DNA from: Glycine soja
Taxonomy: Eukaryota; Streptophyta; Magnoliopsida; Fabales; Fabaceae
Length of the DNA stretch: 64,000 nt
NCBI RefSeq assembly: GCF_004193775.1
Contig: NC_041020.1
Span: 10,051,198-10,115,197 of the forward strand
Direction: 5' to 3'
Shown: positions 35,500 through 47,251 of the stretch, one piece after another
Layout: every line of letters starts with the position of its first letter
How positions within the stretch are numbered: the first letter of the stretch is position 1
Made by a program: the position numbers and the translations under genes
The notes under the pieces: generated by a model
What the model saw: only the letters and a program-made list of their open reading frames with translations
Databases searched by the model: none
What the model was told of the DNA's origin: nothing

Positions 35500-35880
35500 C
35501 GACATGGGTAAGTATGCATATGGTTCAACTGATTTCTGATACCATCTATTGTTTGTAGGGATTGCACCCACAAAGACACCCAGTGGACCTGAAGAAGTCC
35601 AACAGGGCCCTGGGGTTTCCAGCTCTGGTTACGGGCCTCTGTCGGCCCTACAGGGCGCCCGTTCCCCCCAGCAAGTTCATGTCGTCGTGGCATAGGTAAG
35701 TATGCACCTCCCCCAACTGATTTCTGATGTTATCTATTGTTTGCAGGGATTGTGCCCGCAAGACACCCAGTGGACCCGAAGAAGTCCAACAGGGTCTTGG
35801 AGTTGTCAAGCTCTAATTACGGGTCTCTGTCAGTTCTACGGAGTACCTGTCACCTCCAGCAAGGTCATCAGGCCCCCCTA
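35500..35880 (+). repeat. 188-bp tandem units with splice-site-like signals
   Basis: Two units (from 35508 and 35696) share GGTAAGTATGCA, CTGATTTCTGAT, TATTGTTTG(T/C)AGGGATTG and CAGTGGACC(T/C)GAAGAAGTCC. Each has a consensus-like donor and acceptor 51 bp apart. That is shorter than plant introns normally are, so splicing is doubtful. From 35881 to 36192 only degenerate continuation is seen. Confidence 0.7.
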
Positions 35881-36192
35881 CCAATCAAGCTTTCATCAAG
35901 AAGTACTGCGTCTCCAGGCAGGCGCAGGGCGAAACACCACAGCAGCCTGGGGATGGCCGGCAGCGGGCAACAGACGCATTGCCATCACCTCTAGAGTTAA
36001 CCTCTGCTCATCCACGAAAAGGTTTGAGTATTGCCTACACCACATGGCCGACCAATAGGCGACCAAGTCCAAAGCCAAAGGTAAGCAAAGTACTAGGTCA
36101 GTGACCGACAAGTCATAAGGTGTCCAGCTCAAGACGTTAAAGAAGCGCTACCTAGTACCTTTTGAATCTATGCTTGTTATTTGATCACTTTT

Positions 36193-37192
36193 TGTTAGTG
36201 CTTAGCTTTACTGAGTCTTAAAAGATTGGCTAAAATTTTGTTAAAACATAAGCACTTAGACAATGAAGGAAAGCTGGAGTTGCTGCACATGATGTCTAAC
36301 ATTATGTCAAGGAATCAGATCGGGCTGCACAATGCACAAGGCAAGATAAAATGTCAAATGAAGAATTGAAGCTGCAGGATCCACGATGTCGGATACAATG
36401 TCCAGGACATCCTGCCCGAAAATACTGGACACATAAATCTGTTATACCTTTAACAGATTAATGTGCAGTCAGCAACAGATTAGGCGATCTATCTTTAGGA
36501 ACGAATTAAAAGATAATTAAAGTTCGAATTACAAACTTGAATAGTTCGTTCAGGGATTAAAGATTAAAGATAAAAACTAAAAGATCAAACTTTATCTTTT
36601 AGATCTTTAAGTGCAGATTTGTCAGGAGAATGATAGATCTTATCCAGCGCAAGTTGTTGCAGCCCAGATACGCACACTGCTATATAAACATGAAGGCTGC
36701 ACGAGTTTTCTACCAAGTCCGAGATTGAAGAGTTATTTTGTGAGTTTTGGGACTTGAGTGTTTTGTGAGCCACCTTGATGTTACCCTAACATCAAGTGTT
36801 GGACCTGAGTGTGTAGAGTTGATCTCTATTGTTCAGAGAGCAATCTCTGGTGTGTCTTTGATTTGTTTGTAAACACGGGTGAGTGATTGAGAGGGAGTGA
36901 GAGGGGTTCTCATATCTAAGAGTGGCTCTTAGGTAGAAGTTGCATGGGTAGTGATTAGGTGAGAAGGTTGTATACAGTGGCTGTTAGATCTTCGAACTAA
37001 TACTATTCTAGTGGATTTCCTCCCTGGCTTGGTAGCCCCCAGATGTAGGTGACGTTGCACCGAACTGGGTTAACAATTCTCTTGTGTTATTTACTTGTTT
37101 AATCTGTTCATACTATCATATATAATCTGCATGTTCTGAAGCGGGATGTCGTGACATCCTGTACGACATCTGTCCTCAGTATCAGAATTTCA
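36193..37192 (+). repeat. 5' LTR of the SIRE1-type element
   Basis: TGTTAGTGCT...GAATTTCA. It has a TATATAAA box at about 36681 and several GATGTC/GACATC motifs, densest at the 3' end (37146-37172). Confidence 0.95.
36681..36687 (+). promoter_or_regulatory. TATA box of the SIRE1-type LTR
   Basis: CTGCTATATAAACATGAAGG lies in the middle of the LTR, consistent with the start of R about 30 bases downstream. The same box at 44951-44957 sits in the 3' LTR. Confidence 0.75.
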
Positions 37193-37194
37193 AT

Positions 37195-37206
37195 TGGTAT
37201 CAGAGC
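37195..37206 (+). promoter_or_regulatory. Primer binding site of the SIRE1-type element
   Basis: TGGTATCAGAGC starts two bases after the LTR. It is complementary to the 3' end of plant initiator methionine tRNA. Confidence 0.9.
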
Positions 37207-37250
37207 GGGCACTCTAAATCACTGAGTGAGATCTAGGGAGATAAATTCTG

Positions 37251-40200
37251 ATGAACATGGAGAAAGAAGGAGGACCAGTGAACAGACCACCAATTCTGGA
37301 TGGAACCAACTATGAATACTGGAAAGCAAGGATGGTGGCCTTCCTCAAATCACTGGATAGCAGAACCTGGAAAGCTGTCATCAAAGGCTGGGAACATCCC
37401 AAGATGCTGGACACAGAAGGAAAGCCCACTGATGAATTGAAGCCAGAAGAAGACTGGACAAAAGAAGAAGACGAATTGGCACTTGGAAACTCCAAAGCCT
37501 TGAATGCCCTATTCAATGGAGTTGACAAGAATATCTTCAGATTGATCAACACATGCACAGTTACCAAGGATGCATGGGAGATTCTGAAAATCACTCATGA
37601 AGGAACCTCCAAAGTGAAGATGTCCAGATTGCAACTATTGGCTACAAAATTCGAAAATCTGAAGATGAAGGAGGAAGAATGCATTCATGACTTCCACATG
37701 AACATTCTTGAAATTGCCAATGCTTGCACTGCCTTGGGAGAAAGGATGACAGATGAAAAGCTGGTGAGAAAGATCCTCAGATCTTTGCCTAAGAGATTTG
37801 ACATGAAAGTCACTGCAATAGAGGAGGCCCAAGACATTTGCAACATGAGAGTAGATAAACTCATTGGTTCCCTTCAAACCTTTGAGCTGGGACTCTCGGA
37901 TAGGACTGAAAAGAAGAGCAAGAGCCTGGCGTTCGTGTCCAATGATGAAGATGAGTATGACCTGGATACTGATGAAGGTCTGACTAACGCAGTTGTGCTC
38001 CTTGGAAAACAGTTCAACAAAGTGCTGAAAAGAATGGACAGGAGGCAGAAACCACATGTCCGGAACATCCCTTTCGACATCAGGAAAGGTAGTGAACACC
38101 AGAAGATGTCAGATGAAAAGCCCAGCAAAGGAATTCAATGCCATGGGTGTGAAGGCTACGGACACATCAAAGCTGAATGTCCCACCCATCTCAAGAAGCA
38201 GAGGAAAGGACTTTCTGTATGTTGGTCTGATGATACAAAGAGTGAACAAGAAAGTGATTCTGACAGAGATGTGAATGCACTCACTGGGATATTTGAATCT
38301 GATGAAGATTCAAGTGATATTGATGTTGAAATCACTTTTGATGAGCTTGCTATATCCTATAGAGAACTATGCATCAAAAGTGAGAAGATTCTTCAGCAAG
38401 AAGCACAACTGAAGAAGATCATTGCAAATCTGGAGGCTGAGAAGGAGGCACATGAAGAGGAAATCTCTGAGCTTAAAGGAGAAATTGGTTTTCTGAACTC
38501 TAAACTGGAAAACATGACAAAATCAATAAAGATGCTGAATAAAGGCTCAGATATGCTTGATGAGGTGCTACAGCTTGGAAAGAATGTTGGAAACCAGAGA
38601 GGACTTGGATTTAATCATAAATCTGCTGGCAGATCAACCATGACAGAATTTGTTCCTGCCAAAAACAGCACTGGAGCCTCGATGTCACAACATCGGTCTC
38701 GACATCATGGAACGCAGCAGAAAAAGAGCAACAGAAAGAAGTGGAGGTGTCACTACTGTGGCAAGTATGGTCACATAAAGCCTTTTTGTTATCATCTACA
38801 TGGCCATCCACGTCATGGAACTCAAAATAGCAGCAGCGGAAGAAAGATGGTGTGGGTTCCAAAACACAAGATTGTTAGTCTTGTTGTTCATACTTCACTT
38901 AGAGCATCAGCTAAGGAAGATTGGTACCTAGATAGCGGCTGTTCCAGACACATGACAGGAGTTAAAGAATTCCTGGTGAACATTGAACCTTGCTCCACTA
39001 GCTATGTGACATTTGGAGATGGCTCTAAAGGAAAGATCACTGGAATGGGAAAGCTAGTCCATGATGGACTTCCTAGTCTGAACAAAGTACTGCTGGTGAA
39101 GGGACTGACTGCAAACTTGATCAGCATCAGTCAGTTGTGTGATGAAGGATTCAATGTAAACTTCACAAAGTCAGAATGCTTGGTGACAAATGAGAAGAAT
39201 GAAGTTCTAATGAAGGGCAGCAGATCAAAGGACAACTGCTACCTATGGACACCTCAAGAAACCAGTTACTCCTCCACATGTCCATCCTCCAAAGAAGATG
39301 AAGTCAAAATATGGCATCAAAGATTTGGACATCTGCACTTAAGAGGCATGAAGAATATCATTGACAAAGGTGCTGTTAGAGGCATTCCCAATCTGAAAAT
39401 AGAAGAAGGCAGAATCTGTGGTGAATGTCAGATTGGAAAGCAAGTCAAGATGTCCCACCAGAAGCTTCAACATCAGACCACTTCCAGGGTGCTGGAACTA
39501 CTTCACATGGACTTGATGGGGCCTATGCAAGTTGAAAGCCTTGGAGGAAAGAGGTATGCCTATGTTGTTGTGGATGATTTCTCCAGATTTACCTGGGTCA
39601 ACTTTATCAGAGAGAAATCAGACACCTTTGAAGTATTCAAAGAGTTGAGTCTAAGACTTCAAAGAGAAAAAGACTGTGTCATCAAGAGAATTAGGAGTGA
39701 CCATGGCAGAGAGTTTGAAAACAGCAAGTTTACTGAATTCTGCACATCTGAAGGCATCACTCATGAGTTCTCTGCAGCCATCACACCACAACAAAATGGC
39801 ATAGTTGAAAGGAAAAACAGGACTTTGCAAGAAGCTGCTAGGGTCATGCTTCATGCCAAAGAACTTCCCTATAATTTCTGGGCTGAAGCCATGAACACAG
39901 CATGCTATATCCACAATAGAGTCACACTTAGAAGAGGGACTCCAACCACACTGTATGAAATCTGGAAAGGGAGGAAGCCAACTGTCAAGCACTTCCACAT
40001 CTTTGGAAGTCCATGTTACATTTTGGCAGATAGAGAGCAAAGGAGAAAGATGGATCCCAAGAGTGATGCAGGAATATTCTTGGGATACTCTACAAACAGC
40101 AGAGCATATAGAGTATTCAATTCCAGAACCAGAACTGTGATGGAATCCATCAATGTGGTTGTTGATGATCTAACTCCAGCAAGAAAGAAGGATGTCGAAG

Positions 40201-41978
40201 ACGATGTCAGAACATCGGGAGACAATGTAGCAGATACAGCTAAAAGTGCAGAAAATGCAGAAAATGCAGAAAACTCTGATTCTGCTACAGATGAACCAAA
40301 CATCAATCAACCTGACAAGAGTCCTTCCATTAGAATCCAGAAGATGCACCCCAAGGAGCTGATTATAGGAGATCCAAACAGAGGAGTCACTACAAGATCA
40401 AGGGAGTCTGAGATTGTCTCCAATTCATGTTTTGTCTCCAAAACTGAGCCAAAGAATGTGAAAGAGTCACTGACTGATGAGTTCTGGATCAATGCTATGC
40501 AAGAAGAATTGGAGCAATTCAAAAGGAATGAAGTCTGGGAGCTAGTTCCTAGACCCAAGGGAACTAATGTGATTGGCACCAAGTGGATCTTCAAGAACAA
40601 AACCAATGAAGAAGGTGTTATAACCAGAAACAAGGCCAGACTTGTTGCTCAAGGCTACACTCAGATTGAAGGTGTAGACTTTGATGAAACTTTCGCCCCT
40701 GTTGCTAGACTTGAGTCCATCAGACTATTACTTGGTGTAGCTTGCATCCTCAAATTCAAGCTGTATCAGATGGATGTGAAGAGCGCGTTTCTGAATGGAT
40801 ACCTGAATGAAGAAGTCTATGTGGAGCAGCCAAAGGGATTTGCAGATCCAACTCATCCAGATCATGTATACAAGCTCAAGAAGGCTCTCTATGGATTGAA
40901 GCAAGCTCCAAGAGCTTGGTATGAAAGGCCAACAAAGTTCCTTACTCAGCAAGGGTATAGGAAGGGAGGAATTGACAAGACTCTCTTTGTTAAACAAGAT
41001 GCGGAAAACTTGATGATAGCACAGATATATGTTGATGACATTGTGTTTGGAGGGATGTCGAATGAGATGCTTCGACATTTTGTCCAACAGATGCAATCTG
41101 AATTTGAGATGAGTCTTGTTGGAGAGCTGACTTATTTTCTGGGACTCCAAGTGAAGCAGATGGAAGACTCCATATTCTTCTCACAAAGCAAGTATGCAAA
41201 GAACATTGTCAAGAAGTTTGGGATGGAAAATGCCAGCCATAAAAGAACACCTGCACCTACTCACTTGAAGCTGTCAAAGGATGAAGCTGGCACCAGTGTT
41301 GATCAAAGTTTGTACAGAAGCATGATTGGGAGCTTACTATATTTAACAGCAAGCAGACCTGACATCACCTTTGTAGTAGGTGTTTGTGCAAGATATCAAG
41401 CCAATCCCAAGATAAGTCACTTGAATCAAGTAAAGAGAATTCTGAAATATGTAAATGGCACCAGTGACTATGGGATTATGTACTGTCATTGTTCAGATTC
41501 AATGCTGGTTGGATATTGTGATGCTGATTGGGCTGGTAGTGCAGATGACAGAAAAAGCACTTCTGGTGGAGGTTTCTATTTGGGAAACAATCTTATTGCA
41601 TGGTTCAGCAAGAAGCAAAACTGTGTGTCCCTATCTACTGCAGAAGCAGAGTATATTGCAGCAGGAAGCAGCTGTTCACAACTAGTTTGGATGAAGCAGA
41701 TGCTGAAGGAGTACAATGTCGAACAAGATGTCATGACATTGTACTGTGACAACATGAGTGCTATTAATATCTCTAAAAATCCTGTTCAACACAGCAGAAC
41801 CAAGCACATTGACATTAGACATCACTATATTAGAGATCTTGTTGATGATAAAGTTATCACACTAGAGCATGTTGCCACAGAGGAACAAGTAGCAGATATT
41901 TTCACAAAGGCATTGGATGCAAATCAGTTTGAAAAACTGAGGGGCAAGCTGGGCATTTGTCTGCTAGAGGAATTATAG
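37251..41978 (+). CDS. Gag-Pol polyprotein, SIRE1-type (intact)
   Basis: The ATG at 37251 is 58 bases after the LTR; 1575 residues follow without a break. Gag spans about 1-550, with CCHC knuckles at C297-C310 and C500-C513 and a coiled-coil-like stretch at 365-430. Protease: D561 in [12 protein letters not shown]. Integrase: H689, H694, C723 and C726, then D754, D817 and E853 with 35 residues between the last two. RT: D1175 in [12 protein letters not shown] and YVDD at 1260-1263. RNase H: D1424, E1465 or E1467, and D1500. All catalytic positions are present. The product would form cytoplasmic particles, copy the RNA and integrate the DNA. One oddity is P1227 in the WYERPTKF segment, where most copia RTs have leucine (from memory). 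It ends at UAG 41976. Confidence 0.96.
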   Translation: MNMEKEGGPVNRPPILDGTNYEYWKARMVAFLKSLDSRTWKAVIKGWEHPKMLDTEGKPTDELKPEEDWTKEEDELALGNSKALNALFNGVDKNIFRLINTCTVTKDAWEILKITHEGTSKVKMSRLQLLATKFENLKMKEEECIHDFHMNILEIANACTALGERMTDEKLVRKILRSLPKRFDMKVTAIEEAQDICNMRVDKLIGSLQTFELGLSDRTEKKSKSLAFVSNDEDEYDLDTDEGLTNAVVLLGKQFNKVLKRMDRRQKPHVRNIPFDIRKGSEHQKMSDEKPSKGIQCHGCEGYGHIKAECPTHLKKQRKGLSVCWSDDTKSEQESDSDRDVNALTGIFESDEDSSDIDVEITFDELAISYRELCIKSEKILQQEAQLKKIIANLEAEKEAHEEEISELKGEIGFLNSKLENMTKSIKMLNKGSDMLDEVLQLGKNVGNQRGLGFNHKSAGRSTMTEFVPAKNSTGASMSQHRSRHHGTQQKKSNRKKWRCHYCGKYGHIKPFCYHLHGHPRHGTQNSSSGRKMVWVPKHKIVSLVVHTSLRASAKEDWYLDSGCSRHMTGVKEFLVNIEPCSTSYVTFGDGSKGKITGMGKLVHDGLPSLNKVLLVKGLTANLISISQLCDEGFNVNFTKSECLVTNEKNEVLMKGSRSKDNCYLWTPQETSYSSTCPSSKEDEVKIWHQRFGHLHLRGMKNIIDKGAVRGIPNLKIEEGRICGECQIGKQVKMSHQKLQHQTTSRVLELLHMDLMGPMQVESLGGKRYAYVVVDDFSRFTWVNFIREKSDTFEVFKELSLRLQREKDCVIKRIRSDHGREFENSKFTEFCTSEGITHEFSAAITPQQNGIVERKNRTLQEAARVMLHAKELPYNFWAEAMNTACYIHNRVTLRRGTPTTLYEIWKGRKPTVKHFHIFGSPCYILADREQRRKMDPKSDAGIFLGYSTNSRAYRVFNSRTRTVMESINVVVDDLTPARKKDVEDDVRTSGDNVADTAKSAENAENAENSDSATDEPNINQPDKSPSIRIQKMHPKELIIGDPNRGVTTRSRESEIVSNSCFVSKTEPKNVKESLTDEFWINAMQEELEQFKRNEVWELVPRPKGTNVIGTKWIFKNKTNEEGVITRNKARLVAQGYTQIEGVDFDETFAPVARLESIRLLLGVACILKFKLYQMDVKSAFLNGYLNEEVYVEQPKGFADPTHPDHVYKLKKALYGLKQAPRAWYERPTKFLTQQGYRKGGIDKTLFVKQDAENLMIAQIYVDDIVFGGMSNEMLRHFVQQMQSEFEMSLVGELTYFLGLQVKQMEDSIFFSQSKYAKNIVKKFGMENASHKRTPAPTHLKLSKDEAGTSVDQSLYRSMIGSLLYLTASRPDITFVVGVCARYQANPKISHLNQVKRILKYVNGTSDYGIMYCHCSDSMLVGYCDADWAGSADDRKSTSGGGFYLGNNLIAWFSKKQNCVSLSTAEAEYIAAGSSCSQLVWMKQMLKEYNVEQDVMTLYCDNMSAINISKNPVQHSRTKHIDIRHHYIRDLVDDKVITLEHVATEEQVADIFTKALDANQFEKLRGKLGICLLEEL

Positions 41979-41984
41979 CAGCTA
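41976..41984 (+). promoter_or_regulatory. Leaky stop codon context (UAG CAG CUA)
   Basis: The stop is followed by CAGCTA, an exact fit to the CARYYA readthrough consensus of tobacco mosaic virus. Stop suppression at this place was shown experimentally for soybean SIRE1. The next frame stays in phase with gag-pol, and its first in-frame ATG is far downstream (42171). Confidence 0.85.
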
Positions 41985-43931
41985 CTTCTATCTGAACGTG
42001 CTCAAACGTCTCACTCAACATTAATAGCACGTTCACTACTGAGCCAAAACAAATTCAAACTCCGTCCCCCTACCTTCCTCATTCAAACTTACATTTTCGT
42101 GGCAATCTCGTTTTCATTCCCCAACACTTCTCAGATATTCACGAAACCACTCCAAAAGCTCTGCTTCTCCATGGCTACCTCACCAAAAGAAACCTCATCC
42201 CCTATTTCACCCTCTGTACCATCATCTCCATCATCCTCCAAAACTCCATCAAACCAGGAACAACCCGAATTCAATATCCAACCCATACAAATGATTCCTG
42301 GTCCAGGCCCTGTTCCTGAGAAACTGATCCCTAAAAGACAACAGGGAGTGAAGATTTCTGAAAACCCTAGCTTTGCAACAAGCCCTAGGGAAGTAGACAC
42401 TGAGATGGATAAGAAGATCCGCAGTCTTGTGAATAGCATTTTGAAAAATACTTCTGTCCCTGATGCTGATAAAGATGTCCCAACATCTTCCACCCCAAAT
42501 GCTGAAGTCCTCTCTTCATCCAGTAAAGAGAGATCAACAGAGGAAGAGGATCAAGCCACAGAGGAGACCCCTGCACCAAGGGCACCAGAACCTGCTCCAG
42601 GTGACCTCATTGATCTAGAAGAGGTAGAATCTGATGAGGAACCCATTGTCAAAAAGTTGGCACTTGGCATTGCAGAAAGATTACAAAGCAGAAAGGGAAA
42701 AACCCCCATTACTAGGTCTGGACGAATCAAAACTATTGCACAGAAGAAGAGCACACCAATCACTCCTACCACATCCAGATGGAGCAAAGTTGCAATCCCT
42801 TCCAAGAAGAGGAAATAAATTTCCTCATCTGATTCTGATGATGATGTCGAACTAGATGTTCCCGACATCAAGAGAGCCAAGAAATCAGGGAAAAAGGTGC
42901 CTGGAAATGTCCCTGATGCCCCATTGGACAACATTTCATTCCACTCCATTGGCAATGTTGAAAGGTGGAAATTTGTATATCAACACAGACTTGCTGTAGA
43001 AAGAGAACTGGGAAGAGATGCCTTGGATTGCAAGGAGATCATGGACCTCATCAAGGCTGCTGGACTGCTGAAAACAGTCACCAAGTTGGGAGATTGTTAT
43101 GAAAGCCTAGTCAGGGAATTCATTGTCAACATTCCCTCTGACATAACAAACAGAAAGAGTGATGAGTATCAGAAAGTGTTTGTCAGAGGAAAATGTATTA
43201 GATTCTCCCCTGCTGTAATCAACAAATACCTGGGCAGACCAACTGAAGGAGTGGTGGATATTGCTGTTTCTGAGCATCAAATTGCCAAGGAAATCACTGC
43301 CAAGCAAGTCCAGCATTGGCCAAAGAAAGGGAAGCTTTCTGCAGGGAAGCTAAGTGTGAAGTATGCAATCCTGCATAGGATTGGCACTGCCAACTGGGTA
43401 CCCACCAATCATACTTCCACTGTTGCCACAGGTTTGGGTAAATTTCTGTATGCTGTTGGAACCGAGTCCAAATTTAATTTTGGAAACTATATTTTTGATC
43501 AAACTATTAAGCATTCAGAATCTTTTGCTGTCAAATTACCCATTGCCTTCCCAACTGTATTGTGTGGCATTATGTTGAGTCAACATCCCAATATCTTAAA
43601 CAACATTGACTCTGTGAAGAAGAGAGAATCTCCTCTATCCCTGCATTACAAACTGTTTGAGGGGACACATGTCCCAGACATTGTCTCGACATCAGGGAAA
43701 GCTGCTGCTTCAGGTGCTGTGTCCAAGGATGATTTGATTGCTGAACTCAAGGACACATGCAAGGTGCTGGAGGCAACCATCAAAGCCAACACAGAGAAGA
43801 AAATGGAGCTGGAACGCCTGATCAAAAGACTCTCAGACAAAGGCATTGATGATGGAGAAGCAGCTGAGGAAGAAGAAGATGCAGCAGAGGATACAGAATC
43901 AGATGATGATGATTCTGATGCCACCCCATGA
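41979..43931 (+). pseudogene. Envelope-like second frame of the SIRE1-type element, with premature stop
   Basis: In phase with gag-pol, 650 codons lie between the leaky UAG and the final TGA, close to the published size of SIRE1 ORF2. The first part is Ser/Pro/Thr-rich and acidic. TAA at 42816-42818 interrupts it after 279 codons. The second part (from 42819) is conserved in legume proteins called envelope-like: NVERWKFVYQHRLAVERELG, CKEIMDLIKAAGLLKTV and FSPAVINKYLGRPTEGVV, then a coiled coil near the end (about 43730-43860) and an acidic tail. I see no convincing signal peptide or membrane anchor, so a true envelope role is unproven. Confidence 0.85.
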
Positions 43932-44462
43932 CCATCAGACCTTTATTTTTTTTACTGTTACTAGCTATTGGGGCATGTCCCTTTGAACAATGGATTGCTA
44001 TTGGTCTGTAATATTTGCACCTTAATTTCATGCATTCTACTTTTGCCAAATTCTGTCTAAAAAGGGGGAGTAGTAGGATAGGATATTATGCATGTAGATT
44101 ATGCAGTAGATTATGCATGTAGGATATTATGCATGATTTATGATTTTGAGGGGGAGTAGTATTTATACTGCTGCTGCTGATGATGATTGATGTAAGCTAC
44201 TGAAACTAGTAGCTGATAGAAGATGCTGCAGTAAGAGCATGGAGACAGGGGGAGCAGAAAGCTGATGTCACGTGAGATGTCTTGACATCCTGGAAAAGAC
44301 TTGTAGATTTGCAAGTTGCAGAATTTTGCTGTCACCACTACAGAGACTGCTGTGCTTGATTACTCTGATAATGAAAGTTGCTGATCCCACTTGCATGACT
44401 GCTCGTACCTGCTCAGAAAGTGTCTAAGTATGTTTTAGACAAAATTTGCCAAAGGGGGAGAT
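43932..44462 (+). other. 3' untranslated region with repeated polypurine tracts
   Basis: AAAGGGGGAG occurs at 44061-44070 and again at 44451-44460, immediately before the 3' LTR. GAGGGGGAG (44148) and CAGGGGGAG (44246) lie between. Repeated polypurine tracts are reported as a Sirevirus feature. GATGTC/GACATC motifs occur at 44262-44290. Confidence 0.8.
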
Positions 44463-45462
44463 TGTTAGTGCTTAGCTTTACTGAGTCTTAAAAGATTGGC
44501 TAAAATTTTGTTAAAACATAAGCACTTAGACAATGAAGGAAAGCTGGAGTTGCTGCACATGATGTCTAACATTATGTCAAGGAATCAGATCGGGCTGCAC
44601 AATGCACAAGGCAAGATAAAATGTCAAATGAAGAATTGAAGCTGCAGGATCCACGATGTCGGATACAATGTCCAGGACATCCTGCCCGAAAATACTGGAC
44701 ACATAAATCTGTTATACCTTTAACAGATTAATGTGCAGTCAGCAACAGATTAGGCGATCTATCTTTAGGAACGAATTAAAAGATAATTAAAGTTCGAATT
44801 ACAAACTTGAATAGTTCGTTCAGGGATTAAAGATTAAAGATAAAAACTAAAAGATCAAACTTTATCTTTTAGATCTTTAAGTGCAGATTTGTCAGGAGAA
44901 TGATAGATCTTATCCAGCGCAAGTTGTTGCAGCCCAGATACGCACACTGCTATATAAACATGAAGGCTGCACGAGTTTTCTACCAAGTCCGAGATTGAAG
45001 AGTTATTTTGTGAGTTTTGGGACTTGAGTGTTTTGTGAGCCACCTTGATGTTACCCTAACATCAAGTGTTGGACCTGAGTGTGTAGAGTTGATCTCTATT
45101 GTTCAGAGAGCAATCTCTGGTGTGTCTTTGATTTGTTTGTAAACACGGGTGAGTGATTGAGAGGGAGTGAGAGGGGTTCTCATATCTAAGAGTGGCTCTT
45201 AGGTAGAAGTTGCATGGGTAGTGATTAGGTGAGAAGGTTGTATACAGTGGCTGTTAGATCTTCGAACTAATACTATTCTAGTGGATTTCCTCCCTGGCTT
45301 GGTAGCCCCCAGATGTAGGTGACGTTGCACCGAACTGGGTTAACAATTCTCTTGTGTTATTTACTTGTTTAATCTGTTCATACTGTCATATATAATCTGC
45401 ATGTTCTGAAGCGGGATGTCGTGACATCCTGTACGACATCTGTCCTCAGTATCAGAATTTCA
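44463..45462 (+). repeat. 3' LTR of the SIRE1-type element
   Basis: 1000 bp, identical to 36193-37192 except for one transition at 45385 in my comparison. It begins right after the polypurine tract. Confidence 0.95.
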
Positions 45463-45546
45463 CTTTTTATAGTAGGACGCACCTAGTTGCTCATGATCTT
45501 GGGAATTTAAATAAAACAAGCGCAAGCTCGGAAGGTAGTCATACCT

Positions 45547-45860
45547 CACAAAATATATATATGTATGTTTAGGTAGAAAGATACCTTAGATATGCATGTA
45601 TGTAACAAAAAAATACTTCACAAAATATATATATGTATGTTTAGGTAGAAAGATACCTTAGATATGCATGTATGTAAACAAAAACACACTTCACAAAATA
45701 TATATATGTATGTTTAGGTAGCAAGATACCTTAGATATGCATGTACGTAGCAAAAAGATACCTCACAAAATATATATATGTATGTTTAGGTAGCAAGATA
45801 CCTTGGATATGCATGTATATAGCAAAAATACCTCACAAAAATATACACATGTTTAGGTAG
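45547..45860 (+). repeat. 72-bp tandem array in the Ogre 3' region
   Basis: About 4.3 units start CACAAAATATATATATGTAT at 45547, 45619, 45692 and 45764, each continuing GTTTAGGTAG(A/C)AAGATACCTT. A degenerate A-rich tail runs to about 45970. The stretch 45971-46425 shows nothing more. Confidence 0.9.
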
Positions 45861-46424
45861 CAAAATACCTCATGAAAAAAAAAAGGAAAAAAAAAACAAA
45901 AACAAACAAGAAAAAGAAATAACAAATAAAAAAAAAGGAAAAAGAGAGAAAAAAGAAAAATAAGTTGTCTAGCTAAAAACCGACATGCTTTTGAAAAGAG
46001 ATGATTTCCAACTTTTCTTTGAAAAAAATTCATTGATCATAACTAGTTTTTGAAAAAAATGTGTCTACACCTGAAGGGTGAATACTGTGAAATTTCCCCA
46101 GACGCCGAAATGGACTTGGATGAATGCACAAATGGATAAAAGAACATATTTTGGAAACATTGGGTTGACTAAAATAGAGGAAATGAATCCTGAGCCCTAG
46201 CATCACATGACCATAAAAATTTGACACTTGAGTGTCCGCATAGGTGCATGCATGACCAGTTTTGCATAAAGTTTCCAAATCATCATTTTTGCATTTGTGT
46301 CATGGAAATAATGTGGGGCACCCCTTTTATCCTTGAGCCAAACCAAACCCCGACATGTATCATGTCTAGCCATTCTACAAACCTTGAGCCAAAATCATGA
46401 CTCACTATAATCCTTACCCTCGGA

Positions 46425-46635
46425 AGCAAAAAAGGAAAGAAGGAAAATTTCCAATCAAAGAGAAAGCAAAAAGAAAAGAAAGGAAATTCCCAATCAAAGA
46501 GTGGGAGAAAGCAAAAAGAAAAGAAAGGAAATTCCCAATCAAAGAGTGGGAGAAAGCAAAAAGAAAAGAAAGAAAATTCCCAACCAAAGAATGGGAGAAA
46601 GTAAAAAAAGGAAGGAAAGAAAGTTCTTGATCAAA
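46425..46635 (+). repeat. 45-bp purine-rich tandem array
   Basis: About four units of AAGAAAAGAAAGGAAATTCC plus CAATCAAAGAGTGGGAG. Because 45 is divisible by three, lysine-rich open frames appear; I do not regard them as genes. From 46636 to 47251 I see no gene or repeat. Confidence 0.9.
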
Positions 46636-47251
46636 GAAACTAGAAGAAATGTGCAGAAAGGTCTTTTGACCAGACAATATCTGAACAATACAGAATTGTC
46701 ACCAAATGAACAAAAGAAAGAAAAGGAAACCATGACCTAAAGTGGTCTTCTCCCTTTGATTACCAACCAAAATCCTGTGCGTCGGTGACTTGTTCGCCTC
46801 GCGCAAAACCAAAACAGAAAAGGAAAAGGGGCAAAAACACACAAAAGCCGGAAAAAAAAAACGCCAAAAGAACCCATTCCCAAGGGAAGCCCTATTGATC
46901 CATGATCACGCATGTAATTTTTGATTTGATAGGAAATAATTTGCAAAGTCAATTCATGACATATCTATGGTTCGGAATTAGAATGAAACACTTACCTGTG
47001 CGAGATTGATACACTTTGAGTGATTTTCTTCTATTTTTGTCGAACCCAGTGTTTCCTCTAAGTGGTCATTTAGAAACGAAATGCTAACATCCAAAATCTC
47101 ATTTATGGTTATGGGAGATCCCATCAGCAGACTCTCCTTCCCTGGTAGACGCATTGTTTGTCACTCAAAAAAGCATATGCTGCTCTAAACAGTTGGAATA
47201 TTTGTCTCTTTGCTAAAGCATGTTTGCATTTTTTTTAGTGGAGAAAACACC

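Larger units (their letters stand above)
36193..45462 (+). mobile_element. SIRE1-like: SIRE1-type Sirevirus (Ty1/copia), nearly intact, recent
   Basis: This 9270-bp element has two 1000-bp LTRs that differ at one base by my reading (A at 37115, G at 45385). A perfect 5-bp duplication CTTTT flanks it (36188-36192 and 45463-45467). It carries an initiator-Met primer site, one uninterrupted gag-pol frame, a UAG followed by a CARYYA context, a second frame and several polypurine tracts. Size, LTR length, layout and readthrough signal match the soybean element SIRE1 as published. Apart from a premature stop in the second frame, it looks able to transpose. Confidence 0.95.

Noticed and set aside
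41979..43931. Calling the second frame of the SIRE1-type element a true viral envelope gene
   Set aside because: No clear signal peptide, fusion segment or membrane anchor was seen; envelope-like is only a positional label.
46397..46740. Lysine-rich open frames
   Set aside because: They are translations of the 45-bp purine-rich repeat, with no unique sequence around them.
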